64,000 nt of DNA from Streptomyces formicae (GCF_002556545.1 NZ_CP022685.1:6302001-6366000), one strand, 5' to 3'; positions 15,401 through 25,362 are shown, numbered from the stretch's first letter. Translations and numbers: made by a program. The notes: generated by a model not told the origin, from the sequence alone.

Positions 15401-16693
15401 ATGATGCGTACGCGTCCGCTGAAGGTGGCGCTGCTGGGCTGTGGGGTCGTCGGCTCAGAGGTGGCGCGCATCATGACGACGCACGCCGAGGACCTCACGG
15501 CCAGGATCGGCGCCCCGGTGGAGCTCGCCGGGGTCGCCGTGCGGCGCCCCTCCAAGGTGCGCGAGGGAATCGACCCCTCCCTCATCACCACCGACGCGAC
15601 CGCCCTGGTCAAACGCGGTGACATTGACGTCATCGTCGAGGTGATCGGCGGCATCGAGCCCGCGAGGACCCTCATCACCACCGCCTTCGAGCACGGCGCG
15701 TCCGTCGTCTCGGCGAACAAGGCCCTCATCGCGCAGGACGGCGCCGCGCTGCACGCCGCCGCCGTCGAGCACGGCCGTGACCTCTACTACGAGGCCGCCG
15801 TCGCCGGTGCCATCCCGCTGATCCGGCCGTTGCGCGAGTCCCTCGCGGGCGACAAGGTCAACCGCGTCCTCGGCATCGTGAACGGGACGACGAACTTCAT
15901 CCTCGACGCCATGGACACCACGGGGGCGGGCTACCAGGAGGCCCTCGACGAGGCCACCGCGCTCGGGTACGCCGAGGCCGACCCGACCGCCGACGTCGAG
16001 GGCTTCGACGCCGCCGCCAAGGCCGCGATCCTCGCCGGCATCGCCTTCCACACGCGCGTGCGTCTCGACGACGTGTACCGCGAGGGCATGACCGAGGTGA
16101 CCGCCGCCGACTTCGCGTCCGCGAAGCGCATGGGCTGCACCATCAAGCTCCTCGCGATCTGCGAGCGGGCCGCCGACGGCGAGTCCGTCACCGCGCGCGT
16201 GCACCCCGCGATGATCCCGCTCAGCCACCCCCTCGCCTCGGTCCGCGGCGCGTACAACGCCGTCTTCGTCGAGGCGGAGGCCGCGGGCCAGCTGATGTTC
16301 TACGGCCCCGGCGCGGGCGGCTCGCCCACCGCGTCCGCCGTCCTCGGCGACCTCGTCGCCGTGTGCCGCAACAAGCTCGCCGAGTCCACGGGGCCCGGCG
16401 ACTCCGCGTACACCCAGCTGCCCGTGAGCTCCATGGGCGCGGTCGTCACGCGCTTCCACATCAGCCTCGACGTGGCCGACAAGCCGGGCGTGCTCGCCCA
16501 GGTCGCGACGGTCTTCAGCGAGCACGGCGTGTCGATCGACACGGTCCGTCAGACGGGCAAGGACGGCGAGGCATCCCTCGTCGTCGTCACTCACCGCGCG
16601 CCCGACGCCGCCCTCACCGGCACCGTCGACGCGTTGCGCAAACTCGACACCGTGCGTGGTGTCGCCAGCATCATGCGGGTTGAAGGGGAGTAG
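15401..16693 (+). CDS. hom: Homoserine dehydrogenase
   Basis: 430 residues. It reduces aspartate semialdehyde to homoserine, the branch step to threonine and methionine. The NAD(P)-binding Rossmann motif is VALLGCGVVGSEV near the N-terminus, followed by the catalytic-domain sequences VSANKALIA, GIVNGTTNFIL and AEADPTADVEGFDAA. A C-terminal ACT domain (FHISLDVADKPGVLAQVATVFSEHGVSI) suggests feedback control by threonine. Two adjacent ATG codons (15401, 15404) are possible; the upstream GAGG is better spaced for the second. It is followed 6 bp later by thrC, so the two form an operon. The 94-bp gap after lysA contains a GGTGGG...CCCACC inverted repeat. Confidence 0.96.
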   Translation: MMRTRPLKVALLGCGVVGSEVARIMTTHAEDLTARIGAPVELAGVAVRRPSKVREGIDPSLITTDATALVKRGDIDVIVEVIGGIEPARTLITTAFEHGASVVSANKALIAQDGAALHAAAVEHGRDLYYEAAVAGAIPLIRPLRESLAGDKVNRVLGIVNGTTNFILDAMDTTGAGYQEALDEATALGYAEADPTADVEGFDAAAKAAILAGIAFHTRVRLDDVYREGMTEVTAADFASAKRMGCTIKLLAICERAADGESVTARVHPAMIPLSHPLASVRGAYNAVFVEAEAAGQLMFYGPGAGGSPTASAVLGDLVAVCRNKLAESTGPGDSAYTQLPVSSMGAVVTRFHISLDVADKPGVLAQVATVFSEHGVSIDTVRQTGKDGEASLVVVTHRAPDAALTGTVDALRKLDTVRGVASIMRVEGE

Positions 16694-16699
16694 GCAGCA

Positions 16700-17758
16700 A
16701 TGACCCACCAGTGGCGCGGAATCATCGAGGAGTACCGGGACCGTCTTCCGGTCTCCGGCACGACGCCGGTCGTGACGCTTCGCGAGGGCGGTACGCCGCT
16801 CGTACCCGCGCAGGTGCTCTCCGAGCGCACGGGCTGCGAGGTCCACCTCAAGGTCGAGGGCGCCAACCCCACGGGGTCCTTCAAGGACCGCGGCATGACC
16901 ATGGCGATCACCAAGGCCAAGGAGGAGGGCGCGCAGGCCGTCATCTGCGCCTCCACCGGCAACACGTCGGCCTCGGCCGCCGCCTACGCGGTGCGGGCCG
17001 GAATGGTCTGTGCCGTCCTGGTCCCGCAGGGCAAGATCGCGCTGGGCAAGATGGGGCAGGCGCTCGTCTACGGCTCGAAGATCCTCCAGGTCGACGGCAA
17101 CTTCGACGACTGCCTGAACCTGGCCCGCGGCCTCTCCGAGAACTACCCGGTGGCGCTGGTCAATTCGGTCAACCCGTTCCGCATCGAGGGTCAGAAGACC
17201 GCGTCCTTCGAGATCGTCGACGCGCTCGGCGACGCCCCCGACATCCACGTCCTTCCCGTCGGCAACGCGGGCAACATCACCGCCTACTGGAAGGGCTACA
17301 AGGAGTACGCCGCCGACTCGGTGTCGACGCGCACTCCCCGGATGTGGGGCTTCCAGGCCTCCGGCTCGGCGCCCATCGTGCGCGGCGAGATCGTCAAGGA
17401 CCCCTCGACGATCGCCACCGCGATTCGCATCGGCAACCCCGCGTCGTGGCAGCACGCGCTCTCGGCGCGCGACGAGTCGGACGGCTTCATCGACGAGGTG
17501 ACGGACCGTGAGATCCTGCGCGCCTACAAGCTGTTGGCGTCCCAGGAGGGTGTCTTCGTGGAGCCCGCGTCGGCCGCTTCGGTCGCCGGCCTGCTGAAGG
17601 CCGCCGAGCAGGGCAAGGTCGACAAGGGCCAGCGGATCGTCTGCACGGTCACGGGCAACGGCCTCAAGGACCCCGACTGGGCCGTCGCCGGCGCCCCCCA
17701 GCCGGTCACCGTCCCGGTCGACGCGGCCGCCGCCGCGGAACGCCTCGGCCTGGCGTAA
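16700..17758 (+). CDS. thrC: Threonine synthase
   Basis: 352 residues, fold-type II PLP enzyme converting O-phosphohomoserine to threonine. The PLP lysine is K62 in [10 protein letters not shown]; the phosphate-binding glycine loop is [12 protein letters not shown], and [13 protein letters not shown] matches the substrate loop. This is the short bacterial form, without the N-terminal extension of plant or yeast enzymes. The start ATG at 16700 lies six bases after the hom stop, with the GGGGAG of the hom terminus serving as ribosome site. Its substrate is made by thrB, which lies 266 bp further on. Confidence 0.96.
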   Translation: MTHQWRGIIEEYRDRLPVSGTTPVVTLREGGTPLVPAQVLSERTGCEVHLKVEGANPTGSFKDRGMTMAITKAKEEGAQAVICASTGNTSASAAAYAVRAGMVCAVLVPQGKIALGKMGQALVYGSKILQVDGNFDDCLNLARGLSENYPVALVNSVNPFRIEGQKTASFEIVDALGDAPDIHVLPVGNAGNITAYWKGYKEYAADSVSTRTPRMWGFQASGSAPIVRGEIVKDPSTIATAIRIGNPASWQHALSARDESDGFIDEVTDREILRAYKLLASQEGVFVEPASAASVAGLLKAAEQGKVDKGQRIVCTVTGNGLKDPDWAVAGAPQPVTVPVDAAAAAERLGLA

Positions 17759-17871
17759 CCGCCACAAGAGCAGGGAAAACCCGCAGTTCCGTACAGGGGG
17801 TGCACAGGGGGCTTACGACACGCATCGTGCGCCTCCTGTGCGCCCTATGTCGCCACAGAACCTTCCTTCGA

Positions 17872-17877
17872 TAGGCT
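17872..17877 (+). promoter_or_regulatory. Candidate -10 element upstream of thrB
   Basis: TAGGCT fits the actinobacterial TANNNT consensus. The -35 region is weak. It would give a leader of about 140 nt carrying the three direct repeats before thrB. This supports separate initiation for thrB despite its place after hom-thrC. Confidence 0.3.
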
Positions 17878-17961
17878 GTACCGAACCCGCCCCGCCGCAT
17901 ATGCCGCGGTGCCGCCGTTGTTCGCGGCCTTCGGGTGTTCCGTACATGTGGCACGTAGTTG

Positions 17962-18004
17962 AAAATACGCAGCGTAAAAATACGCAGCCTCGAAAACACG
18001 CAGC
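17962..18004 (+). repeat. Three direct repeats upstream of thrB
   Basis: AAAATACGCAGC (17962), AAAATACGCAGC (17977) and AAAACACGCAGC (17993) are spaced 15 and 16 bp. They are A-rich against a very GC-rich background and end 20 bp before the thrB start, just ahead of its AAGGAG ribosome site. They suit a regulator binding site or a leader element. Confidence 0.7.
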
Positions 18005-18024
18005 TCAAGGAGAGTCATCGAGCG

Positions 18025-18942
18025 ATGGCCGGTCCCGCGTTCCGCGCCGCCGCCGTCCGGGTGCGCGTCCCCGCCACCAGCGCCAACCTCGGCCCGGGCT
18101 ACGACGCCCTCGGCCTGGCGCTCGGTCTGTACGACGACGTGGTCGTCCGGGTGGCCGACTCCGGCCTGAACATCGACATCGCCGGGGAGGGCAGCGAGAC
18201 CCTTCCGCGCGACGAGTCGCACCTGCTCGTCCGGTCCCTGCGCACCGCCTTCGACCTGCTGGGCGGACAGCCGCGCGGACTTGAGATCGTCTGCGCCAAC
18301 CGCATCCCGCACGGCCGGGGCCTCGGCTCCTCCTCCGCCGCCATCTGCGCCGGAATCGTCGCCGCGCGCGCCGTGACGATAGGCGGCGAGGCCAAGCTGG
18401 ACGACGCGGCGCTGCTCGAACTGGCCACCGAGATCGAGGGCCACCCCGACAACGTCGCGGCCTGTCTGCTCGGCGGCTTCACGCTGTCCTGGATGGACGG
18501 GGGAGCGGCGCGCGGGATCAGGATGGAACCCGCCGATTCCATCGTTCCGGTGGTTTTCGTCCCCGGCAAGCCCGTCCTCACCGAGACCGCGCGCGGACTG
18601 CTCCCGCGCACCGTCCCGCACGTCGACGCGGCCGCCAACGCGGGCCGGGCCGCGCTGCTCGTCGAGGCCCTGACCAGGCGCCCCGAGCTGCTCCTGCCCG
18701 CCACCGAGGACCGACTGCACCAGGAGTACCGCGCCCCGGCCATGCCGGAGAGCGCCGCCCTGGTGGAGCGGCTGCGCGCCGACGGCGTGCCCGCGGTGAT
18801 CTCCGGCGCGGGACCCACGGTCCTCGCGCTGGCCGAAGACAGTGCGGCCGACAAGGTCGCACGCCTGGCAGGAGAGGGCTGGGCGGCCAATCGCCTGGCG
18901 CTCGACGCCACAGGCGCGAGCGTGCTGCCGCTTGCGCCCTGA
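18025..18942 (+). CDS. thrB: Homoserine kinase
   Basis: 305 residues, GHMP-kinase family. It phosphorylates homoserine to O-phosphohomoserine for ThrC. Motifs: VRVPATSANLGPGYDALGLAL at the start, the ATP-binding glycine loop PHGRGLGSSSAAICAG, and the third GHMP motif VISGAGPTVLALA near the C-terminus. The ATG at 18025 is preceded by AAGGAGAG with a 9-nt gap; an open frame extends upstream to 17959 but lacks conserved sequence. The gene follows hom-thrC in the same direction after a 266-bp gap with its own regulatory features. Confidence 0.96.
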   Translation: MAGPAFRAAAVRVRVPATSANLGPGYDALGLALGLYDDVVVRVADSGLNIDIAGEGSETLPRDESHLLVRSLRTAFDLLGGQPRGLEIVCANRIPHGRGLGSSSAAICAGIVAARAVTIGGEAKLDDAALLELATEIEGHPDNVAACLLGGFTLSWMDGGAARGIRMEPADSIVPVVFVPGKPVLTETARGLLPRTVPHVDAAANAGRAALLVEALTRRPELLLPATEDRLHQEYRAPAMPESAALVERLRADGVPAVISGAGPTVLALAEDSAADKVARLAGEGWAANRLALDATGASVLPLAP

Positions 18943-19330
18943 GGCGGGAAAACGCGCGAATCCGGGGTGTCCGGGTTCGGAGAGGGGGAATGTTTGTTGG
19001 ATCCGGTAGTGTTAATCTCAAGTCTGCACCCGACCCCACCATGGCGAGGTGCTTTGTGTCCCCGTCCGGGACAACCATTCTTCCGGGAGCCTCCCAAACT
19101 GTTCTGTGCCTCGCACTGAACGGTCCTGAGCACGCTCCGGAACCGGCGTGACCGAGCCGGGTGACACCGCACATCAGTGGCACCGCACCGGGAATCGCCA
19201 TCACCAGTGAATTCTTCCGCCGCGTTGGCGGACCACCGCCCCGGCACGTTCCCCACCACAGGGACCGCCGGACAGCACAACCGGTCGCCGAGCCAGACAG
19301 GCCGACGTCCGCTCCAGGGAAGGACCCTTC
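18943..19330 (+). promoter_or_regulatory. rho upstream region and long leader
   Basis: 388 bases without a gene. A TAGTGT hexamer at about 19007-19012 is a candidate -10. The following 300 nt are rich in CACC/ACCC tracts and poor in strong hairpins, the kind of pyrimidine-rich, unstructured RNA that Rho itself binds, so autoregulation by premature termination is plausible. This is inference from composition only. Confidence 0.4.
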
Positions 19331-21367
19331 GTGAGCGACACCACCGATCTGATGGGCGTGACTGCCGACACGCCCGCCACGGACGCCTCCGCGGCGCCTG
19401 CCACCGGTGCTTCGGCCGGGTCCCGGCGGCGCCGCGGCACCGGCCTCGAGGGCATGGTGCTGGCGGAACTGCAGCAGGTCGCATCGGGCCTTGGGATCAA
19501 GGGCACCGGGCGCATGCGCAAGAGCCAGCTGATCGAGGTCATCAAGGAGGCGCAGGCAGGGGGCGGAGCCCCGGCGAAGAGCGCCGCCGCCGCGGACACC
19601 GCGGAGACCAAGCCGAAGCGCCGCGCCACCTCCAAGGCCCGTACGGGCGAGGACGCCGCGGAGAGCACCGGCAAGGCGGGCAAGGCCGACAAGAACGAGG
19701 GCGGCAAGGCCGAGAAGGCCGCCGCCAAGGCCACCGCCCAGCAGCAGATCGACATCCCCGGCCAGCCCGCCAGCGACGACCAGCCGGCCGGTGAGCGCCG
19801 CCGCCGCAGGGCCACCGCCGACGCGGGCAGCCCGGAGACCGTCACCGCCGAGGCGAAGGGCGAGTCCAAGGCCGAGGCCAAGGGCGACGCGTCCGAGGCC
19901 AAGGGCGGCGACGGCGCGGGCGACAACAACGCCGAGGGCCGCCGCGACCGCCGCGACCGGCAGGGCCGCGGCCGTGACCGCGACCGCCGCGGCAACAAGG
20001 GCGACGACCAGCAGGGCGGCGGTCGTCAGGACCGCCAGGACCGTCAGCAGCAGGGTGGCGGCGGTCGTCAGGACCGCCAGGACCGCCAGCGGGACAACGG
20101 TCCGCAGGACGACGACGACTTCGACGGTGGCCGCCGCGGCCGTCGCGGCCGTTACCGGGACCGTCGGGGCCGTCGCGGCCGCGACGAGGGCGGCTTCGGC
20201 AACGAGCCGCAGGTCTCGGACGACGACGTCCTGATCCCCGTCGCGGGCATCCTGGACATCCTCGACAACTACGCGTTCATCCGTACGTCGGGCTACCTCC
20301 CGGGTCCGAACGACGTGTACGTCTCGCTCGCCCAGGTCCGCAAGAACGGTCTGCGCAAGGGTGACCACATCACCGGCGCCGTCCGCCAGCCCAAGGACGG
20401 CGAGCGCCGCGAGAAGTTCAACGCGCTCGTCCGCCTCGACTCGGCGAACGGCATGGCGGCCGAATCCGGCCGCGGGCGACCGGAGTTCAACAAGCTGACG
20501 CCCCTTTACCCGCAGGACAGGCTCCGTCTGGAGACCGACCCGGGCGTGCTCACCACCCGCATCATCGACCTCGTCGCGCCCATCGGTAAGGGACAGCGCG
20601 GTCTGATCGTGGCCCCGCCGAAGACCGGCAAGACCATGATCATGCAGGCGATCGCCAACGCGATCACGCACAACAACCCCGAGTGCCACCTGATGGTCGT
20701 CCTGGTCGACGAGCGTCCGGAAGAGGTCACCGACATGCAGCGGTCGGTGAAGGGCGAGGTCATCTCCTCGACCTTCGACCGCCCCGCCGAGGACCACACC
20801 ACGGTCGCCGAGCTCGCCATCGAGCGCGCCAAGCGTCTGGTGGAGCTGGGCCACGACGTCGTCGTGCTGCTCGACTCGATCACGCGTCTGGGCCGTGCGT
20901 ACAACCTCGCCGCCCCGGCCTCCGGCCGCATCCTGTCCGGTGGTGTCGACTCGACGGCGCTCTACCCGCCCAAGCGCTTCTTCGGCGCCGCGCGCAACAT
21001 CGAGGACGGCGGCTCGCTGACCATCCTCGCGACCGCGCTCGTCGACACCGGTTCGCGCATGGACGAGGTGATCTTCGAGGAGTTCAAGGGCACGGGCAAC
21101 GCCGAGCTCAAGCTCGACCGCAAGCTCGCCGACAAGCGCATCTTCCCCGCGGTGGACGTCGACGCGTCCGGTACCCGTAAGGAAGAGATCCTGCTCGGCA
21201 GCGACGAGCTCGCCATCACCTGGAAGCTGCGTCGCGTGCTGCACGCGCTCGACCAGCAGCAGGCGATCGAGCTGCTCCTGGACAAGATGAAGCAGACGAA
21301 GTCGAACGCCGAGTTCCTGCTCCAGATCCAGAAGACGACCCCGGCGCCGGGCAACGGCAACGACTAG
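19331..21367 (+). CDS. rho: Transcription termination factor Rho
   Basis: 678 residues, against 419 in E. coli. Order: a Rho N-terminal domain ([33 protein letters not shown], about 37-70); an insertion of roughly 200 residues rich in Lys/Ala/Glu and then Arg/Asp/Gln/Gly; the cold-shock-like RNA-binding domain ([27 protein letters not shown]); and the hexameric ATPase core with Walker A APPKTGKT at 428-435, Walker [13 protein letters not shown] and the Q/R loops. The long charged insertion is typical of high-GC actinobacteria. The GTG start at 19331 has AAGGA 6 nt upstream. It is transcribed alone and ends in a strong intrinsic hairpin. Confidence 0.97.
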   Translation: MSDTTDLMGVTADTPATDASAAPATGASAGSRRRRGTGLEGMVLAELQQVASGLGIKGTGRMRKSQLIEVIKEAQAGGGAPAKSAAAADTAETKPKRRATSKARTGEDAAESTGKAGKADKNEGGKAEKAAAKATAQQQIDIPGQPASDDQPAGERRRRRATADAGSPETVTAEAKGESKAEAKGDASEAKGGDGAGDNNAEGRRDRRDRQGRGRDRDRRGNKGDDQQGGGRQDRQDRQQQGGGGRQDRQDRQRDNGPQDDDDFDGGRRGRRGRYRDRRGRRGRDEGGFGNEPQVSDDDVLIPVAGILDILDNYAFIRTSGYLPGPNDVYVSLAQVRKNGLRKGDHITGAVRQPKDGERREKFNALVRLDSANGMAAESGRGRPEFNKLTPLYPQDRLRLETDPGVLTTRIIDLVAPIGKGQRGLIVAPPKTGKTMIMQAIANAITHNNPECHLMVVLVDERPEEVTDMQRSVKGEVISSTFDRPAEDHTTVAELAIERAKRLVELGHDVVVLLDSITRLGRAYNLAAPASGRILSGGVDSTALYPPKRFFGAARNIEDGGSLTILATALVDTGSRMDEVIFEEFKGTGNAELKLDRKLADKRIFPAVDVDASGTRKEEILLGSDELAITWKLRRVLHALDQQQAIELLLDKMKQTKSNAEFLLQIQKTTPAPGNGND

Positions 21368-21387
21368 TCGTCCTCAGCAGGTCCCCG

Positions 21388-21425
21388 GGGCCGCCCCGTC
21401 ACAGCTGTGACGGGGCGGCCCTTTT
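21388..21425 (+). terminator. Intrinsic terminator after rho
   Basis: A perfect 34-nt palindrome (17-bp arms, 21388-21421) is followed by TTTT. It is the most textbook intrinsic terminator in the window and lies 20 bp after the rho stop. Confidence 0.93.
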
Positions 21426-21697
21426 GGTGCCCAGGGTGCGAAACGAGACCCGAGCGAGACCTTGGCCACACGGCTAAGAGATTCTCACGATCACGGGCAG
21501 TAGTTCCGGATCGGGCGAAAGTGCAGGTGAGGGGCGGGAAGGGGGCTCAGAGGCGCACGGTGCGTAGTGAAAGGACCCCGGGGCGCACACAGAGTGCTGT
21601 GCAACCCTTCAAGCGGTTTCGACGTCTGACAAGTGACGAAAAACCGCGCCTGTCCCTGAAAGCAGGGGGTAACCGACCGACGAGGACTGAGGAGCAG
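21426..21697 (+). other. Leader region of the LytR-type gene
   Basis: About 270 bases without a supported gene. Close to the start codon a small hairpin (CCCTGAAAGCAGGG) is followed by GGTAACCGACCGACGAGGACTG. No known riboswitch class could be assigned. No clear promoter was found. Confidence 0.4.
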
Positions 21698-22822
21698 ATG
21701 ACCGACGAGAGCACGCCGGCCGATACGACGCCGAAGCGTCCGCGCGGCGGAGGCGGCCGACGCCGCAAGCCCCGTCCCAAGCGCCGCAAGGTGCTCGTCG
21801 TCACGGCCTGGACCGCCGCATCGGTCGTGGTCATCGGCGGAGCCGGTCTCGGCTACGCGTACTTCAAGCTCAACGGCAACATCAAGGGCGTCGACATCAA
21901 CGCCGCCCTTGGCACGGACCGCCCGCTCGACGTCGACAACGGCTCCCAGGACATCCTCGTCCTCGGCTCCGACTCGCGCTCCGGGGACAACGCCAAGTAC
22001 GGCAAGGACGAGGGCGCGGCCCGCTCGGACACCGCGATGATCGTCCACGTCTACAAGGGCCACAAGAAGGCCAGCATCGTCTCCATACCCCGCGACACCC
22101 TGATATCCCGGCCCGAGTGCACGTCCGTGGACGGCAAGACGACCGACCCCGGCGGCCAGCGGCAGATGTTCAACACGGCGTACGAGGTCGGCGGCCCGGC
22201 CTGCGCCGTCAAGACCGTCGAGCAGATGTCCGGCATCAGGATGGACCACTACCTCGAGGTCGACTTCACGGGCTTCAAGAAGCTCATCGACACCCTCGGC
22301 GGCGTCGAGCTCACCACGAAGAAGCCCATCAAGGACGAGAAGAGCCACCTCGACCTCGACGCGGGCAAGCACACCCTCGACGGCGAGCAGGCGCTCGGCC
22401 TGGTCCGCACCCGGCACGGCGTCGGCGACGGCAGCGACCTCGGCCGCATCCAGCTCCAGCAGGCGTTCATCAAGGCCCTGCTCAACCAGGTCAAGGACGT
22501 CGGCGTCTTCAGCAACCCGAAGAAGCTCTTCGACCTCGCGGACGACGCGACCAGCGCCATCACCACCGACTCCGACCTGAACGACGTCAAGTCCCTGGCG
22601 AGCTTCGCCAACGGTCTCAAGGGCATCGGCGCGGGCGACATGAAGATGGTCACGCTGCCCGTCGAGTACGACCCGGCCGACCTCAACCGCGTCCTGCCCC
22701 TCGAAAAGGCCGACCGGGAGGTCTGGGACGCGCTCAAGGCCGACAAGCCCATTCCCAAGTCCGCCACGGACAAGTCGGCGGGCGACAAGGGCTCGGTGGG
22801 CTCCGTGGTGAGCAGCGACTAG
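21698..22822 (+). CDS. LytR-CpsA-Psr (LCP) family protein
   Basis: 374 residues: a cytoplasmic Arg/Lys-rich N-terminus, a membrane helix at about 32-55, and an extracellular LCP domain with the [14 protein letters not shown] and [28 protein letters not shown] motifs, the [23 protein letters not shown] segment and [30 protein letters not shown] enzymes transfer undecaprenyl-linked glycopolymers to peptidoglycan. The Asp and Arg residues of the polyprenyl-phosphate site are present (RSDT, SIPRD, RTRH, DLGR). The C-terminal 25 residues are Lys/Ser/Asp-rich. The ATG at 21698 has GAGGAG just upstream. The 100 residues of open frame before it are not conserved in character and were left out. Confidence 0.92.
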   Translation: MTDESTPADTTPKRPRGGGGRRRKPRPKRRKVLVVTAWTAASVVVIGGAGLGYAYFKLNGNIKGVDINAALGTDRPLDVDNGSQDILVLGSDSRSGDNAKYGKDEGAARSDTAMIVHVYKGHKKASIVSIPRDTLISRPECTSVDGKTTDPGGQRQMFNTAYEVGGPACAVKTVEQMSGIRMDHYLEVDFTGFKKLIDTLGGVELTTKKPIKDEKSHLDLDAGKHTLDGEQALGLVRTRHGVGDGSDLGRIQLQQAFIKALLNQVKDVGVFSNPKKLFDLADDATSAITTDSDLNDVKSLASFANGLKGIGAGDMKMVTLPVEYDPADLNRVLPLEKADREVWDALKADKPIPKSATDKSAGDKGSVGSVVSSD

Positions 22823-22980
22823 GCGGTCCTGCGCCCGCCCCGCACCCGTCAGGAATAGATCGGCCCCCACCCCGGTTTTGGGAGATACGGCCGGTCCTGG
22901 CAGACTGGTACGTCGGCCCCGGTTCACGTACGAGCAATCCGCGCGTACGACCCGGCGCCCTCCCGAAACTAGGAGACACC

Positions 22981-23202
22981 TTGAAGCGCGACATCCACCC
23001 CGAGTACGTCGAGACGCAGGTCAGCTGCACCTGTGGCGCGTCGTTCACCACCCGCAGCACGATCTCCAGCGGCACCGTCCGTGCCGAGGTCTGCTCCGAG
23101 TGCCACCCGTTCTACACGGGCAAGCAGAAGATCCTCGACACCGGTGGCCGCGTGGCCCGCTTCGAGGCCCGCTTCGGCAAGGCTGCAGGCGCCAACAAGT
23201 AG
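22981..23202 (+). CDS. rpmE: 50S ribosomal protein L31 (bL31), zinc-binding form
   Basis: 73 residues beginning [22 protein letters not shown]. The four cysteines C16, C18, C38 and C41 (CTC...CSEC) mark the zinc-containing C+ form, used when zinc is plentiful; the zinc-free paralogue normally lies elsewhere under Zur control. The start is TTG at 22981 with AGGAG 5 nt upstream; no alternative start preserves the conserved N-terminus. A GACTGGTAC stretch about 70 bp upstream may be part of the promoter. A hairpin with TTTT follows. prfA is next, an arrangement common in actinobacteria. Confidence 0.95.
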   Translation: MKRDIHPEYVETQVSCTCGASFTTRSTISSGTVRAEVCSECHPFYTGKQKILDTGGRVARFEARFGKAAGANK

Positions 23203-23211
23203 CGAGCCACT

Positions 23212-23262
23212 GCGCCGGTCATCGGCCGCCCTCGGGAGGGGGTGGCCGGGACCGGCGCTTTT
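23212..23262 (+). terminator. Terminator after rpmE
   Basis: GCGCCGGTC (23212-23220) pairs with GACCGGCGC (23250-23258), with GGCC/GGCC pairing inside, followed by TTTT. It separates rpmE from prfA, although read-through is possible. Confidence 0.85.
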
Positions 23263-23318
23263 GCCGTCCCGCAGCCAATTCGCGTAGAACCCTCGCGTAG
23301 AAAACCAGGAGCCCCCGA

Positions 23319-24395
23319 ATGTTCGAGGCGGTCGAGGAACTGATCGGCGAGCACGCCGATCTCGAGACGAAGCTCGCGGACCCGTCGGTCCACGCCGACC
23401 AGGCCAACGCGCGCAAGCTCAACAAGCGCTATGCCGAGCTGACCCCGATCGTCTCGACGTACCGCTCCTGGAAGCAGACCGGGGAGGACATCGAGACCGC
23501 GCGCGAGTTCGCGGCCGACGACCCCGACTTCGCCGCCGAGGTCAAGGACCTGGAGCGGCAGCGCGAGGAGATCACCGAGAAGCTGCGCCTGCTGCTCGTG
23601 CCCCGGGACCCGTCCGACGACAAGGACGTCATCCTGGAGGTCAAGGCGGGCGCGGGCGGCGACGAGTCGGCGCTCTTCGCCGGTGACCTGCTCCGCATGT
23701 ACCTGCGGTACGCGGAGCGCGTCGGCTGGAAGACCGAGATCATCGACGCCACCGAGTCCGAGCTGGGCGGCTACAAGGACGTCCAGGTCGCCGTGAAGAC
23801 CAAGGGCGGCAACGGCGCGACCGAGCCCGGCCAGGGCGTCTGGGCGCGGCTGAAGTACGAGGGCGGCGTGCACCGCGTGCAGCGCGTGCCCTCCACCGAG
23901 TCGCAGGGCCGCATCCACACCTCCGCCGCCGGTGTCCTGGTGACGCCCGAGGCCGAGGAGATCGACGTCGAGATCCACGCGAACGACCTGCGGATCGACG
24001 TCTACCGCTCCTCGGGCCCCGGCGGCCAGTCCGTCAACACCACCGACTCCGCGGTGCGCATCACGCACCTGCCCACCGGAGTCGTCGCCTCCTGCCAGAA
24101 CGAGAAGAGCCAGCTCCAGAACAAGGAGCAGGCCATGCGTATTCTGCGTTCCAGGCTGCTCGCGGCGGCCCAGGAGGAAGCGGAGAAGGAGGCCGCGGAC
24201 GCGCGCCGCAGCCAGGTCCGCACGGTCGACCGCTCCGAGAAGATCCGGACGTACAACTTCCCGGAAAACCGGATCTCGGACCACCGCGTCGGCTTCAAGG
24301 CGTACAACTTGGACCAGGTGCTCGACGGCGACCTCGACGCGGTCATCCAGGCCTGCGTCGACGCGGACTCCGCCGCCAAGCTCGCCGCCGCGTAA
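23319..24395 (+). CDS. prfA: Peptide chain release factor 1
   Basis: 358 residues, the usual RF1 length. It recognises UAA and UAG and triggers peptidyl-tRNA hydrolysis. The GGQ motif is in [24 protein letters not shown], and the stop-codon tripeptide region reads [15 protein letters not shown] (PST at the RF1-type PxT position, not the SPF of RF2). The N-terminal coiled coil precedes it. The ATG at 23319 follows a CAGGAG ribosome site. prmC, which methylates the GGQ glutamine, lies 38 bp downstream, so substrate and modifying enzyme are cotranscribed. Confidence 0.97.
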   Translation: MFEAVEELIGEHADLETKLADPSVHADQANARKLNKRYAELTPIVSTYRSWKQTGEDIETAREFAADDPDFAAEVKDLERQREEITEKLRLLLVPRDPSDDKDVILEVKAGAGGDESALFAGDLLRMYLRYAERVGWKTEIIDATESELGGYKDVQVAVKTKGGNGATEPGQGVWARLKYEGGVHRVQRVPSTESQGRIHTSAAGVLVTPEAEEIDVEIHANDLRIDVYRSSGPGGQSVNTTDSAVRITHLPTGVVASCQNEKSQLQNKEQAMRILRSRLLAAAQEEAEKEAADARRSQVRTVDRSEKIRTYNFPENRISDHRVGFKAYNLDQVLDGDLDAVIQACVDADSAAKLAAA

Positions 24396-24433
24396 CACCC
24401 CCGCCCGTCCACAGCTCAGCCCGGAGGACCAGC

Positions 24434-25315
24434 GTGCAGCAACATCTTGGGGGGCGACCCCCAAACCCCCGCGGCGTGCTGCTCGCGGAAGTGGCCCAGG
24501 CCACCCAGCGCCTCGCCGACGCGGGCGTGCCCTCGCCGCGCAACGACGCGGAGGAGCTGGCCGCCTTCGTGCACGGTGTGAAGCGCGGCGAGCTGCACTC
24601 CGTCAAGGACGCGGACTTCGACGCCCGCTACTGGGAGACGATCGCCCGCCGCGAGGCCCGCGAGCCGCTCCAGCACATCACCGGGCGCGCCTACTTCCGG
24701 TACCTGGAGCTGCAGGTCGGCCCCGGTGTCTTCGTGCCGCGTCCGGAGACCGAGTCGGTCGTCGGGTGGGCCATAGACGCCGTGCGCGCCATGGACGTGG
24801 TCGAGCCGCTGATCGTCGACCTGTGCACCGGGTCGGGCGCCATCGCCCTCGCCCTCGCGCAGGAGGTCCCGCGCTCGCGGGTGCACGCCGTGGAGCTCTC
24901 CGAGGACGCCCTGAAGTGGACGCGGAAGAACGTCGAGGGATCCAGGGTCAAGCTTTCCCAGGGCGACGCCCGTGACGCGCTCCCCGAGCTCGACGGGCAG
25001 GTCGACCTGGTGGTCTCCAACCCGCCGTACATCCCGCTCACCGAATGGGAGTACGTCGCACCGGAGGCCCGCGACCACGACCCGGAGCTGGCGCTCTTCT
25101 CCGGTGAGGACGGCCTCGACCTGATCCGGGGCATCGAACGCACCGCGCACCGGCTCCTGCGCCCCGGCGGCGTCGTCGTCATCGAGCACGCCGACACCCA
25201 GGGCGGCCAGGTGCCGTGGATCTTCACCGAGGAGCGGGGCTGGGCCGACGCCGCCGACCACCCCGACCTCAACAACCGGCCGCGCTTCGCCACCGCCCGC
25301 AAGGCGATGCCGTGA
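24434..25315 (+). CDS. prmC: Peptide chain release factor N5-glutamine methyltransferase
   Basis: 293 residues. It methylates the GGQ glutamine of RF1 and RF2 using S-adenosylmethionine. It has an N-terminal helical domain (LLAEVAQATQRLADAGVPSPRNDAEELAAFV), the SAM-binding segment LIVDLCTGSGAIALALA and the catalytic NPPY motif in DLVVSNPPYIPLTEW. The GTG at 24434 has GGAGGACC upstream. Residues 4-12 (LGGRPPNPR) are encoded by a GGGGGCGACCCCC-type repeat of a family also found before atpA, so the N-terminus may have been extended by repeat insertion or the true start may differ. Confidence 0.95.
   Translation: MQQHLGGRPPNPRGVLLAEVAQATQRLADAGVPSPRNDAEELAAFVHGVKRGELHSVKDADFDARYWETIARREAREPLQHITGRAYFRYLELQVGPGVFVPRPETESVVGWAIDAVRAMDVVEPLIVDLCTGSGAIALALAQEVPRSRVHAVELSEDALKWTRKNVEGSRVKLSQGDARDALPELDGQVDLVVSNPPYIPLTEWEYVAPEARDHDPELALFSGEDGLDLIRGIERTAHRLLRPGGVVVIEHADTQGGQVPWIFTEERGWADAADHPDLNNRPRFATARKAMP
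24446..24470. repeat. GGGGGNGACCCCC-type repeat inside the prmC 5' end
   Basis: TTGGGGGG-CGA-CCCCCAA followed by ACCCCCG. The same pattern, CTGGGGGCTGACCCCAGACCCCCC, occurs at 33007-33031 upstream of atpA. It looks like a dispersed Streptomyces palindromic element, here translated as part of prmC. Confidence 0.55.
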
Positions 25316-25362
25316 CCACCATGACGTCAAGCCAGCAGTACGTGTACGAGGAGGCCCGCTAA

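Noticed and set aside
21600..21697. Known riboswitch upstream of the LytR-type gene
   Set aside because: A small hairpin and GGTAACC stretch are present but no consensus of a known class (c-di-AMP, cobalamin, T-box) could be matched.
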